The notes under the pieces are model-generated. The model worked only from the letters and a program-made list of their open reading frames with translations. It had not been told where the DNA came from and did not search any database. From the NCBI RefSeq assembly GCF_004217095.1, contig NZ_SHKO01000001.1:868001-932000 (forward strand): 64,000 nucleotides of DNA. Reading direction: 5' to 3'. The DNA comes from Advenella incenata. GTDB taxonomy: Bacteria; Pseudomonadota; Gammaproteobacteria; Burkholderiales; Burkholderiaceae_B. The translations under genes were made by a program, and so were the position numbers. Of the stretch, positions 1 through 7,680 are shown in pieces. The stretch's first letter is position 1. Each line of letters starts with the position of its first letter.

Positions 1-1005
1 TGATTGAATGATCGTGACTAAAACATATCAAAAACAAAACACTGAGCTAAGGCTATCTCATCCGATACGTATACAAATTCCTACAGATACAGAGGCCATG
101 AGCTGCTGCGATTGCGTGATATAAGTACACTTTTTAGATGAAAAGAAATTTCATCTATTACTTATTTGGAATAACCACGAGACATATAGAGAGACCAACC
201 GACACTTTCACATTACGCTGTCATCTCGATTGATTCGGACCGGCGATTCCTAAATATTAAGAATATCGTAGCGAACAAAAATATAAAAGGCAATATATAA
301 ATGCATTATGTTTGTTTTTTTACATTAATTTATAGCAAGTAAGAGAAACGTTGATGTGTAGCTAGATGCATTGGTAATATCGCTATTGTTATCTGTTAGT
401 ATGACGACGCGATTTCATATTTAACATTCTGTTGAGTATTGAACCGTTCGAAATAAGAAAAGAATTGAGCGGCTTTCAGATAACCGTTTGCTTTTAAATT
501 GGGATTAATATCGACAAGACAGACCAAACGGTGACCAGAGCGAAGCAGTTTCTATGCAGCACGAGCTGATGCTAATTAAGATCGATAAGAAGGTAAACAA
601 ATTGGTTACTTTATTAGTCGGATTTCTACAACGCTTTTATATTGATTTCACTTTCCGCCTATTACTGATATTAATCAAACTCATTAGCTAAGGTAGCTGC
701 GTACTTCAAAAAGAGTATTTGGCCGTCTTTAACAATCCTGGAGTGTGATTCCCTTCCCAGGCATATTCCGACGAATATGTATTTGCTTGGCCTATTTTCA
801 GAGACATAACAAGGTTCCGGCAAATTCGGCTTGGCGCTTTTTCACTTAATCCCGATTTACAGTCAACTTGTAATGGTTTTATTTTCGGATGAAAAAATCT
901 CTGCAGTGGTCTGAAATCAATAGTTATTAGTATTTAATATTTATTTATAAGCATTGATTTATTCAAAATAACTTTATTATTGGTCCGTCCATAAAGCTAC
1001 GAAGT
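1..1005. other. AT-rich stretch without recognisable genes
   Basis: No open frame here resembles a protein I recognise, and no RNA gene or clear repeat was seen. The DNA is visibly far richer in A and T than the sequence after about 12.8 kb, with many stop codons in all frames. It is probably degenerate accessory DNA at the edge of a mobile region. Confidence 0.5.
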
Positions 1006-1365
1006 TTAGAGATCATTGTTGACATTTTTTTCAAACTTCATTTTAAGAATCCATTCTATCTCTCTATGGTCACGCTCATCTAACATGAGAAATTGTTGAT
1101 AGGTAATCAATTGAAAAGGCCATGGTCCGTCTTCGTGTTTTAAAGGCTTATCAAACCACCCGGTTGGTAATGACAGTTTTTTCTCGATCTGCTCGATTGT
1201 TCGCTCGGTAATCAATCTTTTACCTGGTATTCCAAGCTTATAAAGCATGTGACTGATAGAAGCAGGGTGCATTTGAACACGCTTGGCGAATTTTGATTTA
1301 AAGCCTTCACCATATTTGTCAACCAATCTCTGCAATTGAAGGCGGCGAAATTCATACTTATCCAT
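1006..1365 (-). CDS. putative phage-repressor-like DNA-binding protein
   Basis: About 119 residues if translation starts at the internal ATG at 1365 (MDKYEFRRLQLQ); an in-frame start at 1401 adds 12 residues of unlikely sequence. The middle (roughly residues 20-75) looks like a small lambda-repressor-type helix-turn-helix: a helix ending in KFAKRV, a turn, PASISHMLYKLG, then a segment ending LSLPTGWFD. That last signature (an Arg-linked helix followed by LP-GW-D) is common in phage Cro/CI-like and XRE proteins. The C-terminal 40 residues match nothing I know. It stands alone in AT-rich DNA beside other fragments, which fits a phage or island remnant. The HTH call is moderate; the function is unknown. 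Confidence 0.5.
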   Translation of the reverse strand: MDKYEFRRLQLQRLVDKYGEGFKSKFAKRVQMHPASISHMLYKLGIPGKRLITERTIEQIEKKLSLPTGWFDKPLKHEDGPWPFQLITYQQFLMLDERDHREIEWILKMKFEKNVNNDL

Positions 1366-1401
1366 ACGGCAGATCCGAAAAGTGAGGGAAAAGCGCTTCA
1401 T

Positions 1402-2458
1402 ACCGCATCAAGAGGCGGTATGACGACAACTGTCCAAAAGATTGAATTCGAAAACAATGCATAAAAATCCATAAAACAATATGTTACAAGAAGTAAATAT
1501 AAAAATGTACAAATATGTAAAAAATTCGATCGTTGTGTCGATATTGACACAAGGCACTTTACATGCAGGAAATAATGAAATTGGTCAATTGATAACAGAA
1601 TCCTAGATCTATAGGATAGCAAATCGCTTGCTTTTCCCATATTATGGAAAGTATGCTGCTAATCCTGGAATTTACTCATAACGACAACGACCATTCGATG
1701 GTGTTTTAGCATCAGCCTCTTTAGGTAAGACATCAGCCCTTTGAGTGGTTGGCATCATACTAAGAGAGGTTCGCGTGTTTTTTTTAGATTGGCCCAATAT
1801 TCGCATGCCTCTTCAGAAATCGGTTTAATGACGGCCAAGTCACAACAACATCATCATTTAGTGCCAGATATTCTAGAGTTTTCTATTTTAAAAATTCTTT
1901 TTTAACTAAGTATATAGCCAGAACACGGTAAAAATTTGGGGATTTTCACCAATATTGGAGAGAGGGTTATCAAAATTATTCGGAGAAAAGAAACCGTGGA
2001 CATGCTACACAGGGCAGAATAAGAACCTCCGTGAATGGTCGTATCAGTTAGGTTATTTTGTTGTCTAACGCAAAAAATCTAGGATTTACGTGTGATACCA
2101 TCAGGCGTTTATGTCTCTGCGATATTTCATTATCATAGTCTGCCAAGAGGCTAGTCTTCGTATAACAGGTAGCCCAGAATAGATTAGCCATGGACGAGGC
2201 TGACAGAGACAATAGATTTGAATTGTTGGTTTCTTCGTGCGTCCATATGAATGACTGGAAAACTGTCAACTTATGGCCACTATGTCCGTAGATTGTTACT
2301 CCAGTTAAGCACATAGTAGTCACGAAGTATATTTGCACTAGTTCATATGACCTGATGTGAATCCTCTTGGATTTTCATTGAAGAGGGGAAAACTCATCCT
2401 CACATGTTACCGTTAATATGCATTTTTTCTTCTTTAAAAATTAGAACAGTTTATTTTT
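1402..2458. other. AT-rich intergenic stretch, no supported gene
   Basis: Two short minus-strand open frames lie here (1398-1640 and 2048-2338). Neither has a domain I recognise, a convincing ribosome binding site or a functional neighbour. I treat the stretch as non-coding or decayed DNA. Confidence 0.4.
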
Positions 2459-2722
2459 TTACTGTGTAGCACCAACCAAAATTACAGCATTGCTTGGGGA
2501 CAGCCTATTGTCACGCATCTTTACATGAGCAAGTGGCAATTCATCCCAAGAAAACACATCTGACAAGCAAGGATCGATAATACCAACATCTACCAATCTA
2601 TTTGCTTCAGCTGCTTGCTTCATATATGCGGAATGTGACCCTTGAATCAACTTTTGATGCATCCAAACATAGCGAGCATCAAATGATAAAAGAAAGTTAA
2701 AAATAACTAACCTATAAACCAT
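2459..2722 (-). pseudogene. 3' fragment of crotonyl-CoA carboxylase/reductase gene
   Basis: From about 2686 down to the stop at 2459 the frame encodes roughly 75 residues resembling the extreme C-terminus of crotonyl-CoA carboxylase/reductases (MDR-type zinc-less alcohol dehydrogenase relatives). Visible family signatures are FDARYVWMHQK, IQGSH, DPCLSDVFSWDELPLAH and a final NAVILVG. The full enzyme is around 400-450 residues and needs an N-terminal catalytic and an NADPH-binding Rossmann domain; both are missing, and the DNA upstream is unrelated. This is therefore a truncated relic, left by an insertion or deletion with its breakpoint near 2690. The ATG at 2722 is an accident of the junction. 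No function is expected. Confidence 0.65.
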
Positions 2723-2783
2723 GCAAAATTTAAGTGAAAGACTCAGTTATACATACAAAACGTTAGTTGCTCCTTCTAAATTA

Positions 2784-4610
2784 TCAGATAAACCCAAATC
2801 GGCCCTCATTCGGATTACTTGTGAATACTGTCATGGTGAGGCAATCTTTCATGTTCTCTGGTGGGTGCTGATTTTCTATAACTACAATCTGACTCTCTAA
2901 GCCATGGTGTTTTACTAAATAATCGTAAAATCGTTCTTTTAGGTCCGTCCCCTTAAGGGCCAGATCGTCCTCGCCTTCTGGCTTGTAATAGGCAAGTAAT
3001 GGTGAATCAAGAACTATAAACCCAGGATGAGACAGACCATTTTCCTGACAATATTCAAGTAATGCTATACATACAGCAGCATGTGTGATTGCTCGTAGCC
3101 CCTTGCCGCGGCTTCCCCTAGGTTTTCCGTCAATCACAAAATCTGCAGTTAGCTTGTCAAAATGAACATTTCCGTTGCCTGGAAAACTCCACGCCTGGAG
3201 AATAGAAGATACCTTTTGAGAAAGTGAGTGTGCAATTGCATCCGGGATACCTGATTTCAAATCGCCTTTTTCCTCATTTGTATCGCCTTCATCCTGTAGT
3301 GAGCGTTTTCGGCTTTCCAATTTGTCTTTTCTTGCGAACAAATCGATAGTTTTTTGAACAACGGCACGCATTTCTACGAGTTCAGAAAATGACGCACGGA
3401 TATCATTGACTTCAGGAGCAACCGTTTCCTGAATCGTCTTTTCTAGTCGTTGGTAAACTACATCTTTTTCTGCAAGTAATACCCCAAACTCATGTTCTTC
3501 GAAATTAAGATCCGTAAGAGTACCTTTCAATTCTTCTAAAAGCCTCTCAATTTTTACGATCTCGGCGATTGCAGCAACAACAATCTCACTCACATCACCT
3601 TCACAAGTCACTTCTAGATGCTGTGCGTCTGGAGGTGCGCCACAAAGAGGACAAGTGATTGCATCGACATGAGCAAACATTGAGCCGCTTTCTCTGATCG
3701 CCTCTAGGCGGTCGATATCGACGGCGTAATGTGTCTGAAGTAAATTGAATCGTACAAGTAAATCGGAAATCTCGTCTAGACGATCCAGAATGCCGTTACG
3801 CTCTTCAAGCATCTGACGCCTTTGTGCCAGCAGGCTATCAAGCTGCCGCTGTACAGCGGTTAGTGACTCTCGTTGTCCTTCAATCGAGAACTCGAGTCGA
3901 CCGAGCTGAGATATAAGCTCGTCGCGAGATTCTCCCACGTCTTCGATTTCGGAGGCAAGATCCGCGAGCAACTCATCAATCAGGGCAATTTGTTCAGTAT
4001 TATTAGGGCCGAGTTCAATAGCCGAGACAACAGAGGAGTCATCTACGCCAGTCAATAAGAGCTTGACCGTTGCCAATTCTGCAGTCTTCGTGGTGAACTG
4101 CCCGCTCCAGAACGGCGATCCTCTTTGTTGGATCTCGTCCTCTTGTACCAAGATAAGTCGTGCGATATTTCGAAAACTAAGGCTTTGAGTCGTTGATTTA
4201 GCACTGCTCTTTAGGATTCTTTTTCCGAGAAGTCCAATTTTATCAAGCAAAAATCCAGAAAGATTATCAGTTTTTCCTTGAGTGTGCTTGTACTTGAGCA
4301 CCAGGTCATCTGAGTCTGGCTCTTTCAGATTGATTAGATTAAAATTTCCACCAGATACTGATCGGCGAAAGCGCCATATTTCACCATCACTGATACTCAG
4401 ATCAAGTTCAATTTCCGCATAATTTACCAATTCAGTAATTTCTCGAAGATCCGAACCACCAAGCATATAGTCAATGGACTCGGCCAGAAAGGATTTTCCG
4501 GTGTCGGATGCTCCACAAATTACGTTGACTCCTGGAGAAAAATCTAAGAAAGCTTCATCTTTTAGCCCTCTAAACAAAATTTTCCGAAGCTGCAAATAGT
4601 TGTCGCTCAT
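2784..4610 (-). CDS. ABC-3C system ATPase (SMC/Rad50-like, zinc-hook)
   Basis: 608 residues from the ATG at 4610, which overlaps the stop of the preceding gene by four bases (ATGA) and is preferred over an upstream in-frame ATG at 4655. Walker A is GASDTGKS at residues 33-40. A long helical, coiled-coil-like middle (about 200-440) contains a CPLCG zinc-hook-like motif near residue 320, as in Rad50-type ATPases. A signature-like stretch (GKGLRAITHAA) precedes the Walker B-like FIVLDSPLL near residue 530. Such ATPases pair with a middle component and an effector in ABC-three-component systems, where the ATPase is thought to sense invasion and license the effector. Last gene of the three-gene operon. 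The ATPase class is well supported; the system assignment rests on the neighbours. Confidence 0.82.
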   Translation of the reverse strand: MSDNYLQLRKILFRGLKDEAFLDFSPGVNVICGASDTGKSFLAESIDYMLGGSDLREITELVNYAEIELDLSISDGEIWRFRRSVSGGNFNLINLKEPDSDDLVLKYKHTQGKTDNLSGFLLDKIGLLGKRILKSSAKSTTQSLSFRNIARLILVQEDEIQQRGSPFWSGQFTTKTAELATVKLLLTGVDDSSVVSAIELGPNNTEQIALIDELLADLASEIEDVGESRDELISQLGRLEFSIEGQRESLTAVQRQLDSLLAQRRQMLEERNGILDRLDEISDLLVRFNLLQTHYAVDIDRLEAIRESGSMFAHVDAITCPLCGAPPDAQHLEVTCEGDVSEIVVAAIAEIVKIERLLEELKGTLTDLNFEEHEFGVLLAEKDVVYQRLEKTIQETVAPEVNDIRASFSELVEMRAVVQKTIDLFARKDKLESRKRSLQDEGDTNEEKGDLKSGIPDAIAHSLSQKVSSILQAWSFPGNGNVHFDKLTADFVIDGKPRGSRGKGLRAITHAAVCIALLEYCQENGLSHPGFIVLDSPLLAYYKPEGEDDLALKGTDLKERFYDYLVKHHGLESQIVVIENQHPPENMKDCLTMTVFTSNPNEGRFGFI

Positions 4611-5098
4611 CGAAGCTTCCCAGTCGATTTGATAATTTGGAATTGGCTCGACCATTGTTGAAACAGGCGATGTGTTATCTGCCGAATGTCATCAGTTGGC
4701 ACATCTTGAAACCTGCTAACAGCCCATTTTGCACGCTCTACAAGTCGGTAAGAGTAGTCCGCAGTCAGGGATGCAACGAAAGGTGCTGCCGTTTCTCCGG
4801 CAATATAGCTAAACCCGTCATGGGCCGGAATCTGCTGCACAAGACCGCGACTCATCATTAAAATCAATCCCTTTTCAATCAGACCTCGCCTTATTAAAAG
4901 CTCTCCAGCTCGCAACGGAAGTGGTACATGTAAGCTATCCGGGCCGCCAGCATCGCCGGAGTGGACAACAAGATAGTCCATTTCGACCAATCGCTGTAGA
5001 TCAAATGCTATCGGAAATGAGGCAACAAGGATCGCCAGGGAACGTAATCCTGTCTCAAGCGGGCTATTGAACGGAATTGGATGCACTGAGCTAGTCAT
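4607..5098 (-). CDS. ABC-3C system middle component
   Basis: 163 residues. The N-terminus has the features of small middle-component proteins of ABC-three-component systems: PFNSPLETGLRSLAIL, then DLQRLVEMDYLVVHSGD, then a PLRAGELLIRRGLIEKGL stretch that looks like a winged-helix domain, followed by a helical tail. No enzymatic motif is visible, in line with an adaptor that bridges ATPase and effector. The start overlaps the effector stop by eight bases and the stop overlaps the ATPase start by four, so all three genes are translationally coupled. The family assignment comes from sequence memory plus context, with no search behind it. Confidence 0.72.
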   Translation of the reverse strand: MTSSVHPIPFNSPLETGLRSLAILVASFPIAFDLQRLVEMDYLVVHSGDAGGPDSLHVPLPLRAGELLIRRGLIEKGLILMMSRGLVQQIPAHDGFSYIAGETAAPFVASLTADYSYRLVERAKWAVSRFQDVPTDDIRQITHRLFQQWSSQFQIIKSTGKLR

Positions 5099-6188
5099 CT
5101 TCCGACATCCATTTCAAACGATCATCATTCGCCAGTTGATGACAAATTCCTTGGCGATCTTGAATTTTGACAGAAGAAATCAACGGATTTGACGTACCAG
5201 CAACCGTTGACGCTTGCACTACCGTTGCTTTCATCCTCTCGAACCCATTAGAATGAGTGCTTTCGCATACATCAATAACGCCGTGATAAATTTCGTCTTG
5301 CAATGAATCAAACGTGCCCTCGGGGACCGTGTCCCTAGCAAAATTCTTCAGCGATTCAGCATGATAGAAACGTTCGCGCTGCCGTAGATAGTCACGTTTG
5401 AGGTGATTGTAAGAATCGAGCGCGCCAGTATCAGCCAAATTCATTCCAATATGATCGCCGTAAGCATCAAGAAGCTGACGAATGTAACGACTTTCACTCC
5501 CGGTTGGCGTAATAGGCGGTGAAGCGGGATCCGGGCGAGCGGGGAGCCCACCTCCAAATCGGACTGAATGGAAGTTGGTTTTGGCATGCCCTTCAATTAG
5601 CTCAACAAGTGATCGAGATGAGAAAACTGTAAAGTCAAATGCATCAAAGTGGCTTTTTAACTCGTCACTTAGGGGTATGGAGGCCATTGAAGTGATCCCA
5701 TTCAAACAGTACTTATTCCAATTCTCGATCATTTTTGCTTTAAGCTCTGCAGGCTGGTTTAATAGTTTTTCAAGGCCAGTCCCAATTCCTCGAGAACATA
5801 CAAAATAGTGCTTGCGCGGGGGGGTGTACTCCCCTTTGTGCGAATAGTAGATAATTTTTCCGATTTCAACCCAAATATCTCCTGCTCGTAAAGGATGGTC
5901 ATATCGCTTGCATTGATAATTATCCCACTTTTCGTCAAAGCCACGCTCGGAGCAAAATCCGGCAATATCCACCCCAAGATCTCCAGATCCACCAAATCGC
6001 CGAACTCGGGAATATTCTCCTTTCAAAGAGCTTGCCCACTCTTCCGTAAACTCTTCCCACTCATCGGGGCTGAAGAGCCGGACTCGCATAGCCTTCGGGA
6101 TTGGTAAACCGTTTTGAACATGCAACGGAGATGATATCGTGACGGGAGTTTTTGGCTGGATTTGCTTGAGGTCAGAGTCGAGAATCAT
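5091..6188 (-). CDS. ABC-3C effector: restriction-endonuclease-fold nuclease
   Basis: 365 residues, first gene of the operon. The N-terminal half looks like an Mrr/REase-fold nuclease: an acidic helix (EEFTEEW), GDLGVDIAGF with Asp70 and Asp74, then YQCKRY with Gln92-x-Lys94, the usual D...QxK metal-dependent active site. Residues about 230-355 form a separate domain ending in GICHQLANDDRLKWM; the G-CH-LAN element is typical of the shared C-terminal domain of ABC-3C effectors, which should dock it to the middle component and ATPase. Expected role: DNA cleavage of invaders, or of the host genome, when the ATPase is triggered. An inverted repeat at 6281-6303 lies in the probable promoter. A solitary Mrr-type restriction enzyme is unlikely given the coupled partners. 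Confidence 0.78.
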   Translation of the reverse strand: MILDSDLKQIQPKTPVTISSPLHVQNGLPIPKAMRVRLFSPDEWEEFTEEWASSLKGEYSRVRRFGGSGDLGVDIAGFCSERGFDEKWDNYQCKRYDHPLRAGDIWVEIGKIIYYSHKGEYTPPRKHYFVCSRGIGTGLEKLLNQPAELKAKMIENWNKYCLNGITSMASIPLSDELKSHFDAFDFTVFSSRSLVELIEGHAKTNFHSVRFGGGLPARPDPASPPITPTGSESRYIRQLLDAYGDHIGMNLADTGALDSYNHLKRDYLRQRERFYHAESLKNFARDTVPEGTFDSLQDEIYHGVIDVCESTHSNGFERMKATVVQASTVAGTSNPLISSVKIQDRQGICHQLANDDRLKWMSEDD

Positions 6189-6280
6189 TTGATACTCTTC
6201 AGTTTCTTATTAAGATATGAATTTTGCTTAGGCATTGAAGTACTCGTCTGTCGCATGCGAGGGTAAGTTATACCAGACTA

Positions 6281-6303
6281 TAACTATCAGACACATATAG
6301 TTA
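6281..6303. promoter_or_regulatory. inverted repeat upstream of the ABC-3C operon
   Basis: TAACTAT-N9-ATAGTTA, a perfect seven-base dyad about 93 bp before the effector start. Its size and spacing fit a dimeric HTH repressor site. No regulator gene is part of the operon; the HigA-like gene next door is one candidate. The rest of 6189-6633 holds nothing I can identify. Confidence 0.35.
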
Positions 6304-6633
6304 CTAACTTGATTGTATCCCACAATAAACTCATAGTGACTTTTTTAAGTCTCAACGCGCAACGCACCATGAGACTCGGTCAGCGAACCGACATAATCGA
6401 ACAAGGTTACCATTTGAAGTAAAAGATGTTTTTGGAACAGAATTACTACCCAGCCATACACTTCATTCTTTTTTGCATCAATATCATCTATTAATATGTC
6501 TTTTACGCTCTAATTGTTTTCTTCAGTAGTTCGTCGATAAGAACGCACTGTAAAACTAGATGATTAACGGAAGATTGGAATTTACTGAACAAGATGATGC
6601 TGAAAAACTTTCACCTCACTTGCGGCTAACTGC

Positions 6634-6912
6634 TCAATATTTAAACAACGGTCGGACACTTGCAATTCCTTTTCTATCGACTTTCGAAAGCTCATAGTCG
6701 GATTGAACCGCCATCCAAAAGCGCGCATTATTGACTCCAGCTCGTTCTAAACGTAATGCCATTTCAGGGCTAATTCCCATGTGGCCATTTAGCAGGCGAG
6801 ACAAAGTTACCCTGGACACTCCGAGCCTTATCGCAGCTTCCGTTACACTATGCCCCAATGACTGCAATACATCGACTCGAATAAGTTCGCCAGGATGAGG
6901 AAGACGTTTCAT
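6634..6912 (-). CDS. HigA/VapI-family antitoxin-like HTH protein, no toxin partner seen
   Basis: 92 residues from the ATG at 6912, chosen because AGAAGG sits eight bases upstream; an ATG at 6951 would add 13 residues. [12 protein letters not shown] followed by [25 protein letters not shown] and the [13 protein letters not shown] helix is the classic HigA/VapI XRE-type domain, ending with W-A-QS-YEL. HigA normally binds and neutralises the RelE-fold toxin HigB, encoded just upstream. Here the upstream DNA (6913-7266) carries no HigB-like frame, so it is an orphan antitoxin or a stand-alone repressor. It lies between the ABC-3C operon and the recombinase operon, inside the putative mobile region. 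Confidence 0.75.
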   Translation of the reverse strand: MKRLPHPGELIRVDVLQSLGHSVTEAAIRLGVSRVTLSRLLNGHMGISPEMALRLERAGVNNARFWMAVQSDYELSKVDRKGIASVRPLFKY

Positions 6913-7266
6913 TAACAAAACCTTCTTTTGATAGAAATACTCGCTATTCAAGTGTAAAGAAATTTTAGTTCTCTATTCATGCGGAAAAAAACGTGTCTCT
7001 ACGCGAAACTGCAGAGCATTTTACTTTCGCAACCAAAGTACAAGGGATCGAGAGTCATGACGGCTTAACCCGAACAATACTCTTTCCTTCGCTGTAGATC
7101 TACAGGTAGAGAGTATCCATGTCATCGTCATTGATTATTTGCGCAACGGAATTGATTGACCACATAAATCAGTTTGTGCTGCTTGATAGACAGAAAATTA
7201 TACTTATAAATCTGGAGTCGCAGTTATTTTTTAAAGTCGCATTTATTTTGATAAATTACAAGAGGC
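6913..7266. other. gap between higA-like gene and recombinase operon
   Basis: AT-rich, no supported gene. The only long frame (plus strand, from 7119) runs into the complement of the next gene and looks random. The promoter of the higA-like gene should lie between 6913 and about 7050. Confidence 0.4.
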
Positions 7267-7680
7267 CTATTTACCTCTCTTCGGACTCAGTGCAACAACC
7301 TTCCCACTGGAGACTGCTTTTATCTCGGCCAATTCGAAAAGCAGGCGCTGGTTCACAGACGCTAATCGGGCAAGCTCTGCCAACAATTGTTCATTCTCGG
7401 CGCGAAGCGCCTTCGATTTTTCCTTCTCTAGCATTAGCGCCTGATGCTTCGAGTCACGTTGGACGCGCACTGATTTCCCCATCAGGGTGCGAATTCTCTC
7501 CGCCACCGCTGGGTAGGTGTTATGAATGAGACCAGGCGTAACACCTGCTGCTCGTGCAACTGAGGCAATGGAAAGCTTTTCGTTGCCTGCGACAAGACCA
7601 TCAATGACCTTATCAAGGGCATTTAGGGTTTTCGACCTTGAACGACCCGAGGCCTGACCTTCAGTGGGCTTAATCGCCAT
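7267..7680 (-). CDS. small HTH/coiled-coil accessory protein of recombinase operon (TnpC-like)
   Basis: 137 residues. Residues about 35-70 form a TetR-like helix-turn-helix (SIASVARAAGVTPGLIHN, then an AVAERIRTL helix); residues about 75-120 are a charged heptad-rich coiled coil. This layout resembles TnpC, the third protein of Tn554-type transposons, which helps the recombinases choose orientation or efficiency. The start lies 11 bases inside the end of the preceding recombinase gene, so the two are coupled. Last gene of the four-gene operon. The structural description is firm; the functional equivalence with TnpC is inferred from position and architecture. Confidence 0.6.
   Translation of the reverse strand: MAIKPTEGQASGRSRSKTLNALDKVIDGLVAGNEKLSIASVARAAGVTPGLIHNTYPAVAERIRTLMGKSVRVQRDSKHQALMLEKEKSKALRAENEQLLAELARLASVNQRLLFELAEIKAVSSGKVVALSPKRGK

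Noticed and set aside
1398-1640. 80-residue minus-strand open frame with hydrophobic stretch
   Set aside because: It overlaps the repressor-like gene start, lacks a ribosome site, and hydrophobic frames are common by chance in AT-rich DNA.
2048-2338. 96-residue minus-strand open frame in AT-rich DNA
   Set aside because: No domain, ribosome site or neighbour supports it. It could be a fragment of a decayed gene, but I cannot name one.
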